Shown here: positions 24,251 to 33,312 of the stretch, piece by piece
Layout: each line of letters begins with the position of its first letter
How positions within the stretch are numbered: the first letter of the stretch is position 1
Assembly (NCBI GenBank): GCA_045105075.1
Contig: JBGCDD010000041.1
Span: forward strand, 1-64,000
Reading direction: 5' to 3'
Origin: JBGCDD01 sp045105075
Lineage (GTDB): Bacteria; Pseudomonadota; Alphaproteobacteria; Rhodobacterales; Rhodobacteraceae
Length of the DNA stretch: 64,000 nt
Made by a program: the position numbers and the translations under genes
Notes under the pieces: model-generated
What the model was told of the DNA's origin: nothing
Databases searched by the model: none
What the model saw: the letters and a program-made list of their open reading frames with translations, nothing else

Positions 24251-26668
24251 CTAGAAGTCAAGGTTCTCCACGTTCAGCGCGTTTTGCTGAATGAATTCGC
24301 GGCGCGGTTCGACCACATCGCCCATCAGTTTGGTGAACAGATCATCGGCCTCGACCATGTCATCAACCTTGACTTGCAGCAACGTGCGGGCATCCGGGTC
24401 CAACGTGGTTTCCCAAAGCTGATCCGGGTTCATTTCGCCCAAACCCTTGTAGCGCTGCAGCGAAAGCCCTTTGGCGCCTTCTTCCAGGATCGCATCAAGC
24501 AGGCCAAGCGGGCCATAAATCAGCTGTTCGCGGTCCTTGCGCACCAAAGTGGCGGGCTTGCCGTATACCTCTTGCAGGCCTTCGGTGAAGCTGCCGGTTT
24601 TGCGCGCCTCGCCCGAGCGCAACATCGGACCATCCAGCGTGCGCACTTCTTCGACGCCGCGCAGAATACGGGCCAACCGAATGCCATGATCCTGGGTGAT
24701 GCGGCCACGCCAACCACGCTCGTATTCCAGCGCAATCAGGTCCAGACGGGCGGCGACAGTGTCGGCCACACCTTGCAAATCTGCCTCAACAGCGCCGCGC
24801 ACAAAGGCACCGGCAATGGCCGCCTGTTCCAGAATGTGGCGCGGGTAATGGGTTGGAAACGCTTCCAAAACGCGACGCAACTGGCGTGCGTCATCCAAAA
24901 CACGGGTGAGATCCTGGCCAAGGATTTCCTCGCCCGAGCCAAGCCGCAGCATTGCACCATCAACCCCTTGCTGGATCAGATAGTCGTCAAAAGCCGCCTG
25001 ATCTTTCAGGTAAACCTCGGACTTGCCACGCGCCACTTTGTAGAGCGGCGGTTGCGCGATATAGAGGAACCCGCCCTCGATCAGCTGCGGCATCTGGCGG
25101 TAAAAGAAGGTCAGCAGCAGCGTGCGGATGTGCGCGCCGTCGACGTCAGCGTCGGTCATGATGACGATTTTGTGGTAGCGCAGTTTTGAAATGTCGAATT
25201 CGTCGCGCCCGATCCCGGTGCCCAGCGCCATGACGAGGTTGCCGATTTCCTGACTGCCCAGCATGCGATCAAACCGCGCGCGTTCCACGTTCAGGATCTT
25301 GCCGCGCAACGGCAGCACGGCCTGGGTGCGCCGGTCACGTCCGGTTTGCGCCGAGCCTCCGGCGCTGTCACCCTCGACCAGAAAGACTTCGGTTTTTGAG
25401 GGGTCTTTTTCGGAACAATCCTTTAATTTGCCCGCCAGAAAGTTAACGTCCATCGCGGTTTTGCGCCGGGTCAGGTCGCGCGCCTTACGGGCGGCCTCGC
25501 GGGCCAGGGCTGCCTCAATGATCTTGCCGACAATGATCTTGGCCTGACTTGGGTTTTCCTCAAACCACTCAGCCAGCTTTTCGTTCACCAAACCTTCAAC
25601 CGCCGGGCGCACTTCCGAGCTGACCAGCTTGTCTTTGGTCTGGCTCGAGAATTTGGGATCCGGCACCTTGACGCTGAGCACGCAGGTCAGACCTTCGCGG
25701 GCATCATCGCCGGTAAAATTAATCTTTTCGCGCTTGGCGATACCGCTGGACTGGGCATAGTTGTTGATCGTTCGCGTCAGCGCCCCACGAAAGCCCGCCA
25801 CATGCGCCCCGCCATCGCGTTGCGGGATATTGTTGGTAAATGGCAGGACGTTTTCATGATAGCTGTCGTTCCACCACATCGCCACTTCGACGCCGATATC
25901 ATCCTTTTCACCAACGATGAAAATCGGATCTTCCATCACCGACGACTTGGATCGGTCGAGATATTTGACGAATTCCTTGACGCCGCCTTCGTAATACAGC
26001 TCGGATCGCAGCGCTTCAGCCGGGCGTTCATCACGCAAAATGATGCGCACGCCCGAGTTCAGAAAAGCCAGCTCGCGCAAGCGCCGTTCCAGCACTTCAA
26101 ACGAATATTCCAGATTGGAAAACGTGTCGGTCGAGGCCAGAAACCGCACTTCTGTGCCGGTCCGATCGCCTGCATCGGCCACCACCTTAAGATGCTCGTC
26201 GGTTTCCCCATGGGCAAAGCGCGCGACGTGTTCCTTGCCATTGCGCCAAATGCGCAGCTCAAGCCAGACCGACAGCGCGTTGACCACCGACACCCCAACA
26301 CCGTGCAAACCGCCCGACACCTTGTAGGAATTGCTGTCAAATTTGCCGCCCGCATGCAGCTGGGTCATGATGACCTCGGCCGCCGAAACGCCCTCTTCTT
26401 CATGGATCCCAACCGGAATTCCGCGCCCGTTGTCGCTGACCGAAACGCTGTTGTCGGCATGCAAAGTCACGGTCACCGCATCGGCATGACCGGCCAGCGC
26501 TTCATCGATCCCATTGTCGACAACCTCGTAAACCATATGGTGCAAACCCGAGCCATCATCGGTGTCACCAATATACATGCCAGGACGCTTGCGAACCGCC
26601 TCTAAGCCCTTGAGAACCTTGATGGAATCGGCGCCATATTCTTCCGGCGCCTGCTGATCTTCGGACAT
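24251..26668 (-). CDS. gyrB: DNA gyrase subunit B
   Basis: An 805-residue ATPase subunit of DNA gyrase, which introduces negative supercoils with GyrA. Visible landmarks are the GHKL ATP-binding segment D-N-G-R-G-I-P-V, the transducer domain, the TOPRIM motifs E-G-D-S-A-G-G-S-A and D-A-D-V-D-G-A-H-I-R, and the conserved C-terminal Q-R-Y-K-G-L-G-E-M-N. Length is normal for alphaproteobacteria. It follows recF on the minus strand after a 109-base gap that can hold its own promoter. No disruption is seen. Confidence 0.98.
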   Translation of the reverse strand: MSEDQQAPEEYGADSIKVLKGLEAVRKRPGMYIGDTDDGSGLHHMVYEVVDNGIDEALAGHADAVTVTLHADNSVSVSDNGRGIPVGIHEEEGVSAAEVIMTQLHAGGKFDSNSYKVSGGLHGVGVSVVNALSVWLELRIWRNGKEHVARFAHGETDEHLKVVADAGDRTGTEVRFLASTDTFSNLEYSFEVLERRLRELAFLNSGVRIILRDERPAEALRSELYYEGGVKEFVKYLDRSKSSVMEDPIFIVGEKDDIGVEVAMWWNDSYHENVLPFTNNIPQRDGGAHVAGFRGALTRTINNYAQSSGIAKREKINFTGDDAREGLTCVLSVKVPDPKFSSQTKDKLVSSEVRPAVEGLVNEKLAEWFEENPSQAKIIVGKIIEAALAREAARKARDLTRRKTAMDVNFLAGKLKDCSEKDPSKTEVFLVEGDSAGGSAQTGRDRRTQAVLPLRGKILNVERARFDRMLGSQEIGNLVMALGTGIGRDEFDISKLRYHKIVIMTDADVDGAHIRTLLLTFFYRQMPQLIEGGFLYIAQPPLYKVARGKSEVYLKDQAAFDDYLIQQGVDGAMLRLGSGEEILGQDLTRVLDDARQLRRVLEAFPTHYPRHILEQAAIAGAFVRGAVEADLQGVADTVAARLDLIALEYERGWRGRITQDHGIRLARILRGVEEVRTLDGPMLRSGEARKTGSFTEGLQEVYGKPATLVRKDREQLIYGPLGLLDAILEEGAKGLSLQRYKGLGEMNPDQLWETTLDPDARTLLQVKVDDMVEADDLFTKLMGDVVEPRREFIQQNALNVENLDF

Positions 26669-26777
26669 CCGAAAATTCCTTTATCTTTTTGGCATTTTAT
26701 ACATCGTCTTGGGGGCAATGTCACGCCGTCACGCTATATTTTGTGATCAGATGGCGGTTTCAGACCTGCTTGGCGGA

Positions 26778-27872
26778 TCAGCCGGAAATATGGCTTTCAC
26801 CAGCTGTTTCACCGACCTCAAGACTTTGCGCGCGCGCCCCCAATTCGGCAAAGAGTTCGGGGCCTGTTCCGGTCATCCAGGCCTGAGCCCCAAGCGCGCA
26901 AATCTCGTCATAAAGCGCGGCACGACGGTTGGCATCCAAATGCGCGGCCACCTCATCCAGCAACACAATCGGCGGCGCGCCCAACATCGCGCTGAGCGCA
27001 CGCGCATTGGCCAGGATCAACGACACAAGCAACGCCTTTTGCTCACCGGTGGAACAATCGCGCGCCGCGACGCCCTTGGCCGCATAGACCGCCATCAAAT
27101 CGGCGCGATGAGGCCCCACCAATGTGCGCCCCGCCGCCATGTCGCGAAACCGGCTTTCCGCCAGCGCCTCAACCAAATCCGCCTCGGTGTCAGGCATCGC
27201 GCCAGCGGTTTGCACCAGTTCCAGCTCAGCGACAGGAAACGCGGTTTCAGCCTGGGCCTGCGCGGCTCTCAAATGCGCGAGCGCCGCAAGCCGACCGCGG
27301 TGAATGGCAAAGCCCACCTTGGCCAGTTGCGCCTCAACCGCGCCAAACCAGCCCGCATCCCGCACCTCATCGCGCAACATCCGGTTGCGTTCGCGCATGG
27401 CCTTCTCATAGGCAATCGCCGCTTCACCGTGGCTGGGCTCAAAACTCATAGCAATGCGGTCCAGAAACCGCCGCCGCCCGTCAGCCCCCTCAATCCACAA
27501 CCGATCCATCGACGGGATCAACCACACCACCCGGGCAATACGCCCCAACGCAATCTGCGTGGCCACCTTGTCGTTGATGCGCACCTGGCGCGCCGTGCCG
27601 TTCTCTGACCAGGTTTCCACCTCGTGACGCTGCTCACCAAAAAGCACCTGCCCCCGCAGCTTCCACCCCAACTGCTCAGGGCGCCGCGTCATCTCCTGCG
27701 CACTGGCACGGCGCAGCCCCCGCCCTGGCGAAAACAGCGACACCGCTTCCAGAATGTTGGTCTTGCCCGCGCCATTCAAACCAAAAAGCGCCACAGGCCG
27801 CGAATCCAGCTCAAGCTCGGCGCGTTTGTGCGATCTGAAATGCGACAACGTCAGGGACGTCAGATAAAGCAC
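26778..27872 (-). CDS. recF: DNA replication and repair protein RecF
   Basis: A 364-residue SMC-like ATPase that helps load RecA at single-strand gaps with RecO and RecR. It has the Walker A segment G-L-N-G-A-G-K-T (residues 31-38), the family start L-x-L-x-H-F-R-S-H, and a C-terminal signature/Walker B region ending in L-L-D-E-V-A-A-H-L-D. It is placed between dnaN and gyrB as in most bacteria that keep the ancestral origin-linked order. A short Rhodobacteraceae-type repeat separates it from dnaN. Confidence 0.97.
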   Translation of the reverse strand: MLYLTSLTLSHFRSHKRAELELDSRPVALFGLNGAGKTNILEAVSLFSPGRGLRRASAQEMTRRPEQLGWKLRGQVLFGEQRHEVETWSENGTARQVRINDKVATQIALGRIARVVWLIPSMDRLWIEGADGRRRFLDRIAMSFEPSHGEAAIAYEKAMRERNRMLRDEVRDAGWFGAVEAQLAKVGFAIHRGRLAALAHLRAAQAQAETAFPVAELELVQTAGAMPDTEADLVEALAESRFRDMAAGRTLVGPHRADLMAVYAAKGVAARDCSTGEQKALLVSLILANARALSAMLGAPPIVLLDEVAAHLDANRRAALYDEICALGAQAWMTGTGPELFAELGARAQSLEVGETAGESHISG

Positions 27873-27883
27873 CTGGCTTTTCC

Positions 27884-27915
27884 TCTTGCCCCAAATATCC
27901 CCGCCGGAGGCAAGA
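27884..27915. repeat. Short Rhodobacteraceae-type intergenic repeat with inverted ends
   Basis: Arms TCTTGCC and GGCAAGA enclose an 18-base centre that reads, on the minus strand, T-CCGGCGGGGATATTTGG-G. I remember nearly identical GGCGGGGATATTTGG-type motifs scattered at gene ends in Rhodobacter and Roseobacter genomes. It sits between dnaN and recF, where a stem-loop could modulate downstream expression. The inverted repeat is seen; family membership is from memory. Confidence 0.6.
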
Positions 27916-27920
27916 AAACC

Positions 27921-29039
27921 TTAAACGCGCATCGGCATGACGACATAGACCGCGCTTTGGTCATTGCCCTCACGCATCAACGTCGGATCGCCGGACGAAT
28001 TGAACATGAACACCGCGTTCTCCCGATCAACCTGACTGGCGATTTCCAAGAGATATTTGGCGTTGAACCCAATCTCCAGCTTTTCATCGCCATAAGCCAC
28101 CGCCAGCTCTTCTTCGGCTGCGCCACTGTCGGGCGCGTTGACCGACAGGATCAGGCGATCTTCGTCCAGTTGCAATTTCACCGCGCGGCTGCGTTCTGAG
28201 CTGACTGTTGCCACACGGTCCACCGCTTGCGCGAAATCGGCCGCGTCCACCTCTAGGCGGCGCGTGTTGCCTTGAGGAATGACGCGGGTGTAGTCGGGAA
28301 AGGTGCCGTCGATGACTTTCGAGGTCAGCGTGATGTCGGGCGTGGCAAAGCGCACTTTGGTCTCGCTGACCGACACGGCGATGGCCATATCATCATCATC
28401 CAGCAATTTGCGCAACTCGCCCACGGTCTTGCGCGGCACAATCTCGCCGGGCATGTCCGCTGCATTTTCAGGCAGTTCTGCATCAATGCGCGCCAGTCTG
28501 TGACCGTCGGTCGCCACGCAGCGCAACACTTTGCCGCCATCCGAGTCGGACACATGCATGTAAACGCCGTTCAGATAGTACCGTGTCTCTTCGGTCGAAA
28601 TTGCGAACTTTGACTTGTCGAACAGCCGACGCAACACGCCAGCGGGGGCAGAGAAATTGGAGTCGTATTCCGATGTGGCCATCACCGGAAAATCTTCTTT
28701 GGGCAGCGTCGCCAGCGAAAAATTCGACCGGCCTGCCTCAACTGTCAAACGCCCGGCGGCAGTATCTGCCGTCAGCGTGACCAGTGCCCCATCAGGCAGT
28801 TTGCGTACAATTTCATGCAATGTGGTGGCCGCGACCGTTGTAGCACCCGCCCGTTCCACTTGTGCCAACGCCTTGTCGACCACTTCGATGTCCAGATCCG
28901 TAGCTCGGAATTGCACCGTTTCGCCCTCGGCCTCGATCAACACATTGGCCAGGATTGGAATGGTATTGCGCCGCTCAACAACCGATTGCGCCTGCGATAC
29001 GGCCTTCAGCAAGGTGCCACGTTCAATACTGATCTTCAT
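27921..29039 (-). CDS. dnaN: DNA polymerase III subunit beta (sliding clamp)
   Basis: A 372-residue clamp that forms the ring-shaped dimer tethering polymerase III to DNA. The protein starts M-K-I-S-I-E-R and ends V-Y-V-V-M-P-M-R-V, both characteristic; three homologous clamp domains of about 120 residues fill the length. The start at 29039 is chosen from the family N-terminus, although the frame stays open 102 bases further upstream. It lies downstream of dnaA with a 228-base gap in which I see no other gene. Confidence 0.97.
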   Translation of the reverse strand: MKISIERGTLLKAVSQAQSVVERRNTIPILANVLIEAEGETVQFRATDLDIEVVDKALAQVERAGATTVAATTLHEIVRKLPDGALVTLTADTAAGRLTVEAGRSNFSLATLPKEDFPVMATSEYDSNFSAPAGVLRRLFDKSKFAISTEETRYYLNGVYMHVSDSDGGKVLRCVATDGHRLARIDAELPENAADMPGEIVPRKTVGELRKLLDDDDMAIAVSVSETKVRFATPDITLTSKVIDGTFPDYTRVIPQGNTRRLEVDAADFAQAVDRVATVSSERSRAVKLQLDEDRLILSVNAPDSGAAEEELAVAYGDEKLEIGFNAKYLLEIASQVDRENAVFMFNSSGDPTLMREGNDQSAVYVVMPMRV

Positions 29040-29267
29040 GCTGTTGGATCCTTCGCAGATACCGGGATGGGCAGGGTAGCGGTTTGGTTCTGCAACACAA
29101 GCCGATAAACAACTTGTCTGTGCTAATGCGCGCACCGTCAAGTGGGGCGCCGCAAGGGTTTGCGCTGGTATGGCTTGGACGCAATTGCCGCGATTGGCCC
29201 GGTTCGAGGCGCTGCATGAGCGCCCCGAACCCGTTATGTTGAAGATCGCTGGTCTGCCTTAACCGCG

Positions 29268-30644
29268 TCAGGCCTCGAGCGCGCGGCGCAGCATTTCGAC
29301 ATCTTCGGCAATTTGCCCGTCGGTCTGTTTCAGCTCTTCGATGCGGCGCACACCATGCATGACCGTGGTGTGATCGCGACCGCCAAAGCTGCGCCCGATT
29401 TCGGGCAATGACCGACTGGTCAGCTGTTTGCACAGATACATCGCCACCTGACGCGGACGCGCATAAGAGCGCAGGCGCTTGGGGCCGATGATGTCCGACA
29501 TACGGATGTTGTAGTAATCCGACACCTTGCGCTGAATTTCCTCGACCGTGATCTTGCGTTCCGAGGCGCGCAGCACATCGGCCAGACAATCCTGGGTCAG
29601 GTCCATTTCGATCGGCCGCCCGACCAGCGAGGCAAAGGCAAACAGCCGGGTCAGAGCGCCTTCGAGCACGCGCACGTTTGTGGAAATCCGCTGGGCCAGA
29701 AATTCCAGCACGCCGTCTGCGATTTCCAGACCGGGATAGGTCTGTTTGTGCTTTTGCACCTTGGATTGCAAAATGCCCAGGCGCAGTTCGTAATCGGTGG
29801 GATGCAGGTCAACGACCAGACCACATTGCAGGCGCGATTTAACCCGATCTTCGAGATCCTTGATTTCGCCCGGGGCACGGTCGGCGGAAATGATGATCTG
29901 CTTGTTCTGATCCACCAGCGCGTTGAAGGTATGGAAGAATTCTTCCTGCGTGCTGTCTTTGCCTGCGATGAATTGCACATCGTCAACCATCAGCACATCG
30001 ACCGAGCGGAACAGCACTTTGAAATCCATCATCTTGCGCTCGCGCAGCGCCTGCACGAAACGGTACATGAACTGTTCAGCCGACAGATAGAGCACATTCA
30101 GCTCTGGTTTGCGCACGCGCAACTCCCAGGCGATGGCGTGCATCAGGTGGGTTTTGCCCAAACCCACGCCGCCATAGAGCACCAACGGGTTGAAAGTCAC
30201 CGGGCCGCCTTCGCTGACACGGCGCGCGGCGGCATGGGCCAGTTCGTTGGGTTTGCCGACCACAAAAGTGTCGAAGGAAAAGCGCGAATCCAGAGGCGCG
30301 GCTTCTAGGCCGGGAATGCCGACCGATGGCGCGGCGGGTGCCGGCTGGGTTGTCGTTGGGGCGGCGGGTGCTTCGCTGCGCACTGCTGGTCGGGCCGGCG
30401 TGTTGGCGGCCACCTCGAACTGCACGCGCTGAACCTTTTCGCCCGACGTGTTCAGTTCGTACAAGATCAGGTCGGCAAAATTGGTGCTGACATAGTTGCC
30501 GATGAAATTCGTGGGCACATGAAAAACAGCTACGCCGTCATTCAGATCACCAAATTCCAACGGTTCTATCCAGTTGGTATAGTTGTGTTGTCCGACTGTC
30601 TTGAGCAGTCTTTGTCTGAGTTGTCCCCATTTTTCTTGTGTCAT
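29268..30644 (-). CDS. dnaA: Chromosomal replication initiator protein DnaA
   Basis: A 458-residue AAA+ initiator that binds DnaA boxes and melts the origin. Domain I spans about 1-80, a proline/alanine-rich linker about 81-115, the AAA+ domain carries Walker A G-G-V-G-L-G-K-T (158-165) and a V-D-D-V-Q-F-I Walker B, and the C-terminal DNA-binding domain has the signature D-H-T-T-V-M-H-G-V-R-R-I. The start at ATG 30644 matches the family (M-T-Q-E-K-W); an open extension of 55 codons upstream is most likely non-coding. It is preceded by a long intergenic region and rpsT on the same strand. Confidence 0.98.
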   Translation of the reverse strand: MTQEKWGQLRQRLLKTVGQHNYTNWIEPLEFGDLNDGVAVFHVPTNFIGNYVSTNFADLILYELNTSGEKVQRVQFEVAANTPARPAVRSEAPAAPTTTQPAPAAPSVGIPGLEAAPLDSRFSFDTFVVGKPNELAHAAARRVSEGGPVTFNPLVLYGGVGLGKTHLMHAIAWELRVRKPELNVLYLSAEQFMYRFVQALRERKMMDFKVLFRSVDVLMVDDVQFIAGKDSTQEEFFHTFNALVDQNKQIIISADRAPGEIKDLEDRVKSRLQCGLVVDLHPTDYELRLGILQSKVQKHKQTYPGLEIADGVLEFLAQRISTNVRVLEGALTRLFAFASLVGRPIEMDLTQDCLADVLRASERKITVEEIQRKVSDYYNIRMSDIIGPKRLRSYARPRQVAMYLCKQLTSRSLPEIGRSFGGRDHTTVMHGVRRIEELKQTDGQIAEDVEMLRRALEA

Positions 30645-30925
30645 GCAGCGCCTCACGCATCCCAATTTTTTGGCCATCCGGCCGTGTCCCAGGTTTAGAT
30701 GCCGGATTGGATATCCAGCTTGATCCGACCCAAGGGAATCAAAGGGCGCGCCCATAGACAGGCACCCCGGTGCCAGCCCGCAAAGGCACACCGAAGCAAC
30801 AACAAACACTTTGCGGAATGGGCCATTTCAGACGCACCGACGCAGACACTGTTCTGTTACGCACTCATGATATGACAGAGTTGTGGTCGCGGTGAGTGCC
30901 CGTTTCCCACATCAATACAGCGCCG

Positions 30926-30941
30926 GGAAACCGTGGTTTCC
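30926..30941. repeat. Inverted repeat upstream of dnaA
   Basis: GGAAACC and GGTTTCC are perfect arms around a central GT, about 280 bases before the dnaA start. It could be a regulator operator or a small cruciform; no matching protein is known to me. Confidence 0.5.
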
Positions 30942-31113
30942 GAGTGCCGCATTCGGCAAAGCCCTTACCCCGATGCCCGTCGGGTGCGCGCTTTGCCACC
31001 TGTCCCCCCAAGTCGTGAATCGCTTGATCAAACTAGCAATTTACCGACCCTGCCAGCAATAAAACTATGTCATTGACAGCAGGTTTCCGACCAAAAGAAT
31101 CTCTAGGTGTCCG

Positions 31114-31129
31114 TTAACCTTTTGCTAAC
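31114..31129. promoter_or_regulatory. CtrA-like box in the dnaA upstream region
   Basis: TTAA-N7-CTAA (with a trailing C) matches the alphaproteobacterial CtrA consensus TTAA-N7-TTAA with one change, and has the same form as boxes upstream of flgE and motB in this window. It lies just past the rpsT terminator. Binding is inferred only. Confidence 0.4.
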
Positions 31130-31136
31130 GACTCAC

Positions 31137-31169
31137 ACAAAAAAGACGTCACCGCAGGGCAACGTCTTT
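31137..31169 (-). terminator. Intrinsic terminator of rpsT
   Basis: On the minus strand AAAGACGT and ACGTCTTT form an eight-base stem around a 12-base loop, followed at once by further T residues (six in a row with the end of the stem). It lies 38 bases after the rpsT stop codon and separates rpsT from dnaA transcription. Confidence 0.9.
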
Positions 31170-31206
31170 CATCTGTTTGGTTTTTACCGCTGTGAGGCGC
31201 GCTCGA

Positions 31207-31470
31207 TTATCCCAGCGCTTTTACCCGCGATGTCAGCCGCGACATTTTTCTGGAAGCGGTGTTCTTGTGCAACACTCCCTTGGTGACGCCGCGCATCAGT
31301 TCAGGCTGAGCGGCCCGCAGCGCAGCGGTGGCCGCATCTTTGTTGCCAGAGGCGATTGCCTCTTCGACGTTGCGCAGGAATGTGCGGATACGCGAACGGC
31401 GCGCTTTGTTGATTGCAAAGCGGGTTTCGTTCTGGCGGGCGCGTTTTTTTGCCTGAGGCGTGTTAGCCAT
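31207..31470 (-). CDS. rpsT: 30S ribosomal protein S20
   Basis: An 87-residue basic protein of the small ribosomal subunit that binds 16S rRNA. The start M-A-N-T-P-Q-A-K-K-R and the later R-N-E-T-R-F-A-I-N-K-A-R-R-S-R-I-R-T segment are diagnostic, and the C-terminus holds the conserved H-K-N-T-A-S-R-K-M-S-R-L. It has its own intrinsic terminator. An rpsT-dnaA order is common in Rhodobacterales and related alphaproteobacteria. Confidence 0.97.
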   Translation of the reverse strand: MANTPQAKKRARQNETRFAINKARRSRIRTFLRNVEEAIASGNKDAATAALRAAQPELMRGVTKGVLHKNTASRKMSRLTSRVKALG

Positions 31471-31618
31471 GTGGGTCGGACCTTTTCAGTTTCAATTCTG
31501 TAACCGCGTGTCCGCCCAGGGGATGTGACCCCAATGGTTGATTCGAGCCAGAGCGGGCTGCACGCGCATGTATGATCGGCGCTGATAGACAAATCTGTGT
31601 GGTTTGCAAAGCGCAAAA

Positions 31619-32395
31619 TCACTTGTCGCGGAATTGCGCCTGACGTTTTTCCAGAAACGCGGCCATGCCTTCTTTCTGGTCTTCGGTGGCAAACATCGAA
31701 TGAAACACGCGCCGTTCAAACAACAGCCCTTCGGACAAAGTCACCTCGTAGCTGCGGTTGACCGCTTCCTTGACCGCCAAAACGGTCATGCTGGATTTCT
31801 CGGCAATCTTGTGGGCCGCGCCCAGCGCTTCTTCGATCAGCTTTTTGGCCGGCACGACCCGGCTGACCAGACCACTGCGCTCGGCCTCTTCGGCGGTCAT
31901 AAAGCGCCCGGTCAGGTTCATGTCCATCGATTTGGATTTGCCGGCATAGCGCGTCAACCGCTGGGTGCCGCCCATGCCCGCGATCACGCCCAGGTTGATT
32001 TCCGGCTGCCCGAATTTGGCAGTGTCGGCGGCGATGATGAAATCGCACGACATGGCCAGCTCGCAGCCCCCGCCCAACGCGTAGCCCGCCACAGCCGCAA
32101 TCATCGGCTTGCGGATCGTGTTGATGCGCTCGCAGGCACTGGCAAACAGATTGGATGAAAACACATCAACAAAGCCCATCTGAGACATCTCTTTGATGTC
32201 GGCGCCTGCGGCAAAGGCTTTGTCGGATCCGGTGATCACGATGCAGCGCACCTTGTCATTGGCGTCGCCCTCTTCCAGCGCCTGACACAGTTCGCTGAGC
32301 AGTTGCGTGTTCAGCGCGTTCAGCGCGTCGGGACGGTTGAGTTTGATCAGAGCTACGTGGTCTTCAACGTCGACGGTAATCGTCTCAAAGGCCAT
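31619..32395 (-). CDS. Enoyl-CoA hydratase
   Basis: A 258-residue crotonase-family enzyme that hydrates trans-2-enoyl-CoA to 3-hydroxyacyl-CoA in fatty-acid or amino-acid degradation. The oxyanion segment A-A-G-A-D-I-K-E-M and the catalytic region G-G-G-C-E-L-A-M-S-C-D, followed by P-E-I-N-L-G-V-I-A-G-M-G-G-T-Q-R-L, contain both expected glutamates and match short-chain enoyl-CoA hydratase. It lies between rpsT and mutM on the same strand, an order I remember from several Rhodobacteraceae. Its specificity cannot be told from sequence. Confidence 0.94.
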   Translation of the reverse strand: MAFETITVDVEDHVALIKLNRPDALNALNTQLLSELCQALEEGDANDKVRCIVITGSDKAFAAGADIKEMSQMGFVDVFSSNLFASACERINTIRKPMIAAVAGYALGGGCELAMSCDFIIAADTAKFGQPEINLGVIAGMGGTQRLTRYAGKSKSMDMNLTGRFMTAEEAERSGLVSRVVPAKKLIEEALGAAHKIAEKSSMTVLAVKEAVNRSYEVTLSEGLLFERRVFHSMFATEDQKEGMAAFLEKRQAQFRDK

Positions 32396-32460
32396 AGAGG
32401 GTGCTTTCCATTGTGGCTGTCAGAGCAAAAGCCTTAACCACGCGCACGGCACGGTTCAAG

Positions 32461-33312
32461 CTATCTTTGACAGACCGGGCAATAGAAGGACGACCTACCG
32501 GATTGAACGATGCGATGTACTTTTTCTGTGCAATCAGGGGTGCGGCAGGGTTCGCCCTCGCGGCCATAGACGTCAAAGCTGTGTTGGAAATACCCCAGTT
32601 CGCCGTCCGCCTGGCGGAAATCACGCAGCGAAGATCCGCCTGCATCGATGGCGTCTGACAGGACCTGGCGGATGATGGGCACCAAAGGTGCGACCCGCGC
32701 CGCAGCGATTCGCCCGGCTTTGCGGGTTGGCGCGATGCCCGCGCGGTAGAGCGTTTCGCACACATAGATATTGCCAAGCCCCGCCACCAACCGTTGATCC
32801 AACAGCGCAGATTTGACCGGGCTCATCTTGCCATGGAAGGCCTGGATCAGGTGGGCTTCGTTGAAATCATTGCCCAGCGGTTCGGGCCCCAACACCGCGA
32901 GCAGTTTGTGCTGATCGGCTGTGGCCGTGCTCATCAGGTCCATCGCGCCAAAACGGCGCGGGTCGTTGAAGGTGATGCGCGCGCCGTTGTCCATGTGAAA
33001 CACCACGTGATCATGTTTCAACTGCGCGGGGTGATCATGCACGAACTGACCCAGCGGGTCGCCAGACACCGTCATGCGACCGGACATGCCGAGATGGATC
33101 AACAGGGTTTCGCCGCCCGACAGATCCGCCAGGATGTATTTTGACCGCCGCCGCAAACGCGCGACCTTTTGGCCGCTCAGCCGCGCGGCCATCTGATCGG
33201 GAAACGGCCAGCGCAGATCGGGGCGGTTGACGTCGGCGCGCACGATCACAGCGCCCTCCATCGCGGGGGCCAGCCCGCGCCGCACGGTTTCCACTTCGGG
33301 CAATTCAGGCAT
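32461..33312 (-). CDS. mutM: Formamidopyrimidine-DNA glycosylase
   Basis: A 283-residue base-excision repair enzyme that removes 8-oxoguanine and formamidopyrimidines and cuts the abasic site. The N-terminus M-P-E-L-P-E-V-E-T-V supplies the catalytic proline and E3, and the C-terminus has the zinc finger with C256, C261, C278 and C281 plus the R-S-S-F-Y-C-P-x-C-Q-R signature. The start overlaps the stop of the upstream membrane-protein gene by eight bases (ATGCCTGA), so it is the last gene of a coupled three-gene set. Confidence 0.97.
   Translation of the reverse strand: MPELPEVETVRRGLAPAMEGAVIVRADVNRPDLRWPFPDQMAARLSGQKVARLRRRSKYILADLSGGETLLIHLGMSGRMTVSGDPLGQFVHDHPAQLKHDHVVFHMDNGARITFNDPRRFGAMDLMSTATADQHKLLAVLGPEPLGNDFNEAHLIQAFHGKMSPVKSALLDQRLVAGLGNIYVCETLYRAGIAPTRKAGRIAAARVAPLVPIIRQVLSDAIDAGGSSLRDFRQADGELGYFQHSFDVYGREGEPCRTPDCTEKVHRIVQSGRSSFYCPVCQR

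Larger units (their letters stand above)
30645..31136. other. Intergenic region upstream of dnaA (promoter region, possible origin)
   Basis: About 490 bases without a credible gene. It should contain the dnaA promoter. I found one perfect 7-base inverted repeat (30926-30941), one CtrA-like box (31114-31129) and a moderately AT-rich stretch near 31035-31130. I could not find any clear TTATCCACA-type DnaA box by eye on either strand, so calling this the replication origin is not justified from sequence alone. Confidence 0.5.

Noticed and set aside
23021..25189. Open frame of 722 codons on the plus strand across the sulfatase and gyrB genes
   Set aside because: It is fully antisense to two conserved genes, crosses their boundary and has no recognisable domain.
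29268..30809. Longer DnaA starting at 30809
   Set aside because: The extra 55 residues are unlike any DnaA N-terminus; M-T-Q-E-K-W at 30644 is the conserved start.
30645..31206. Calling this region oriC
   Set aside because: No clear DnaA boxes found by eye; gene order alone is insufficient, since the origin is often elsewhere in alphaproteobacteria.
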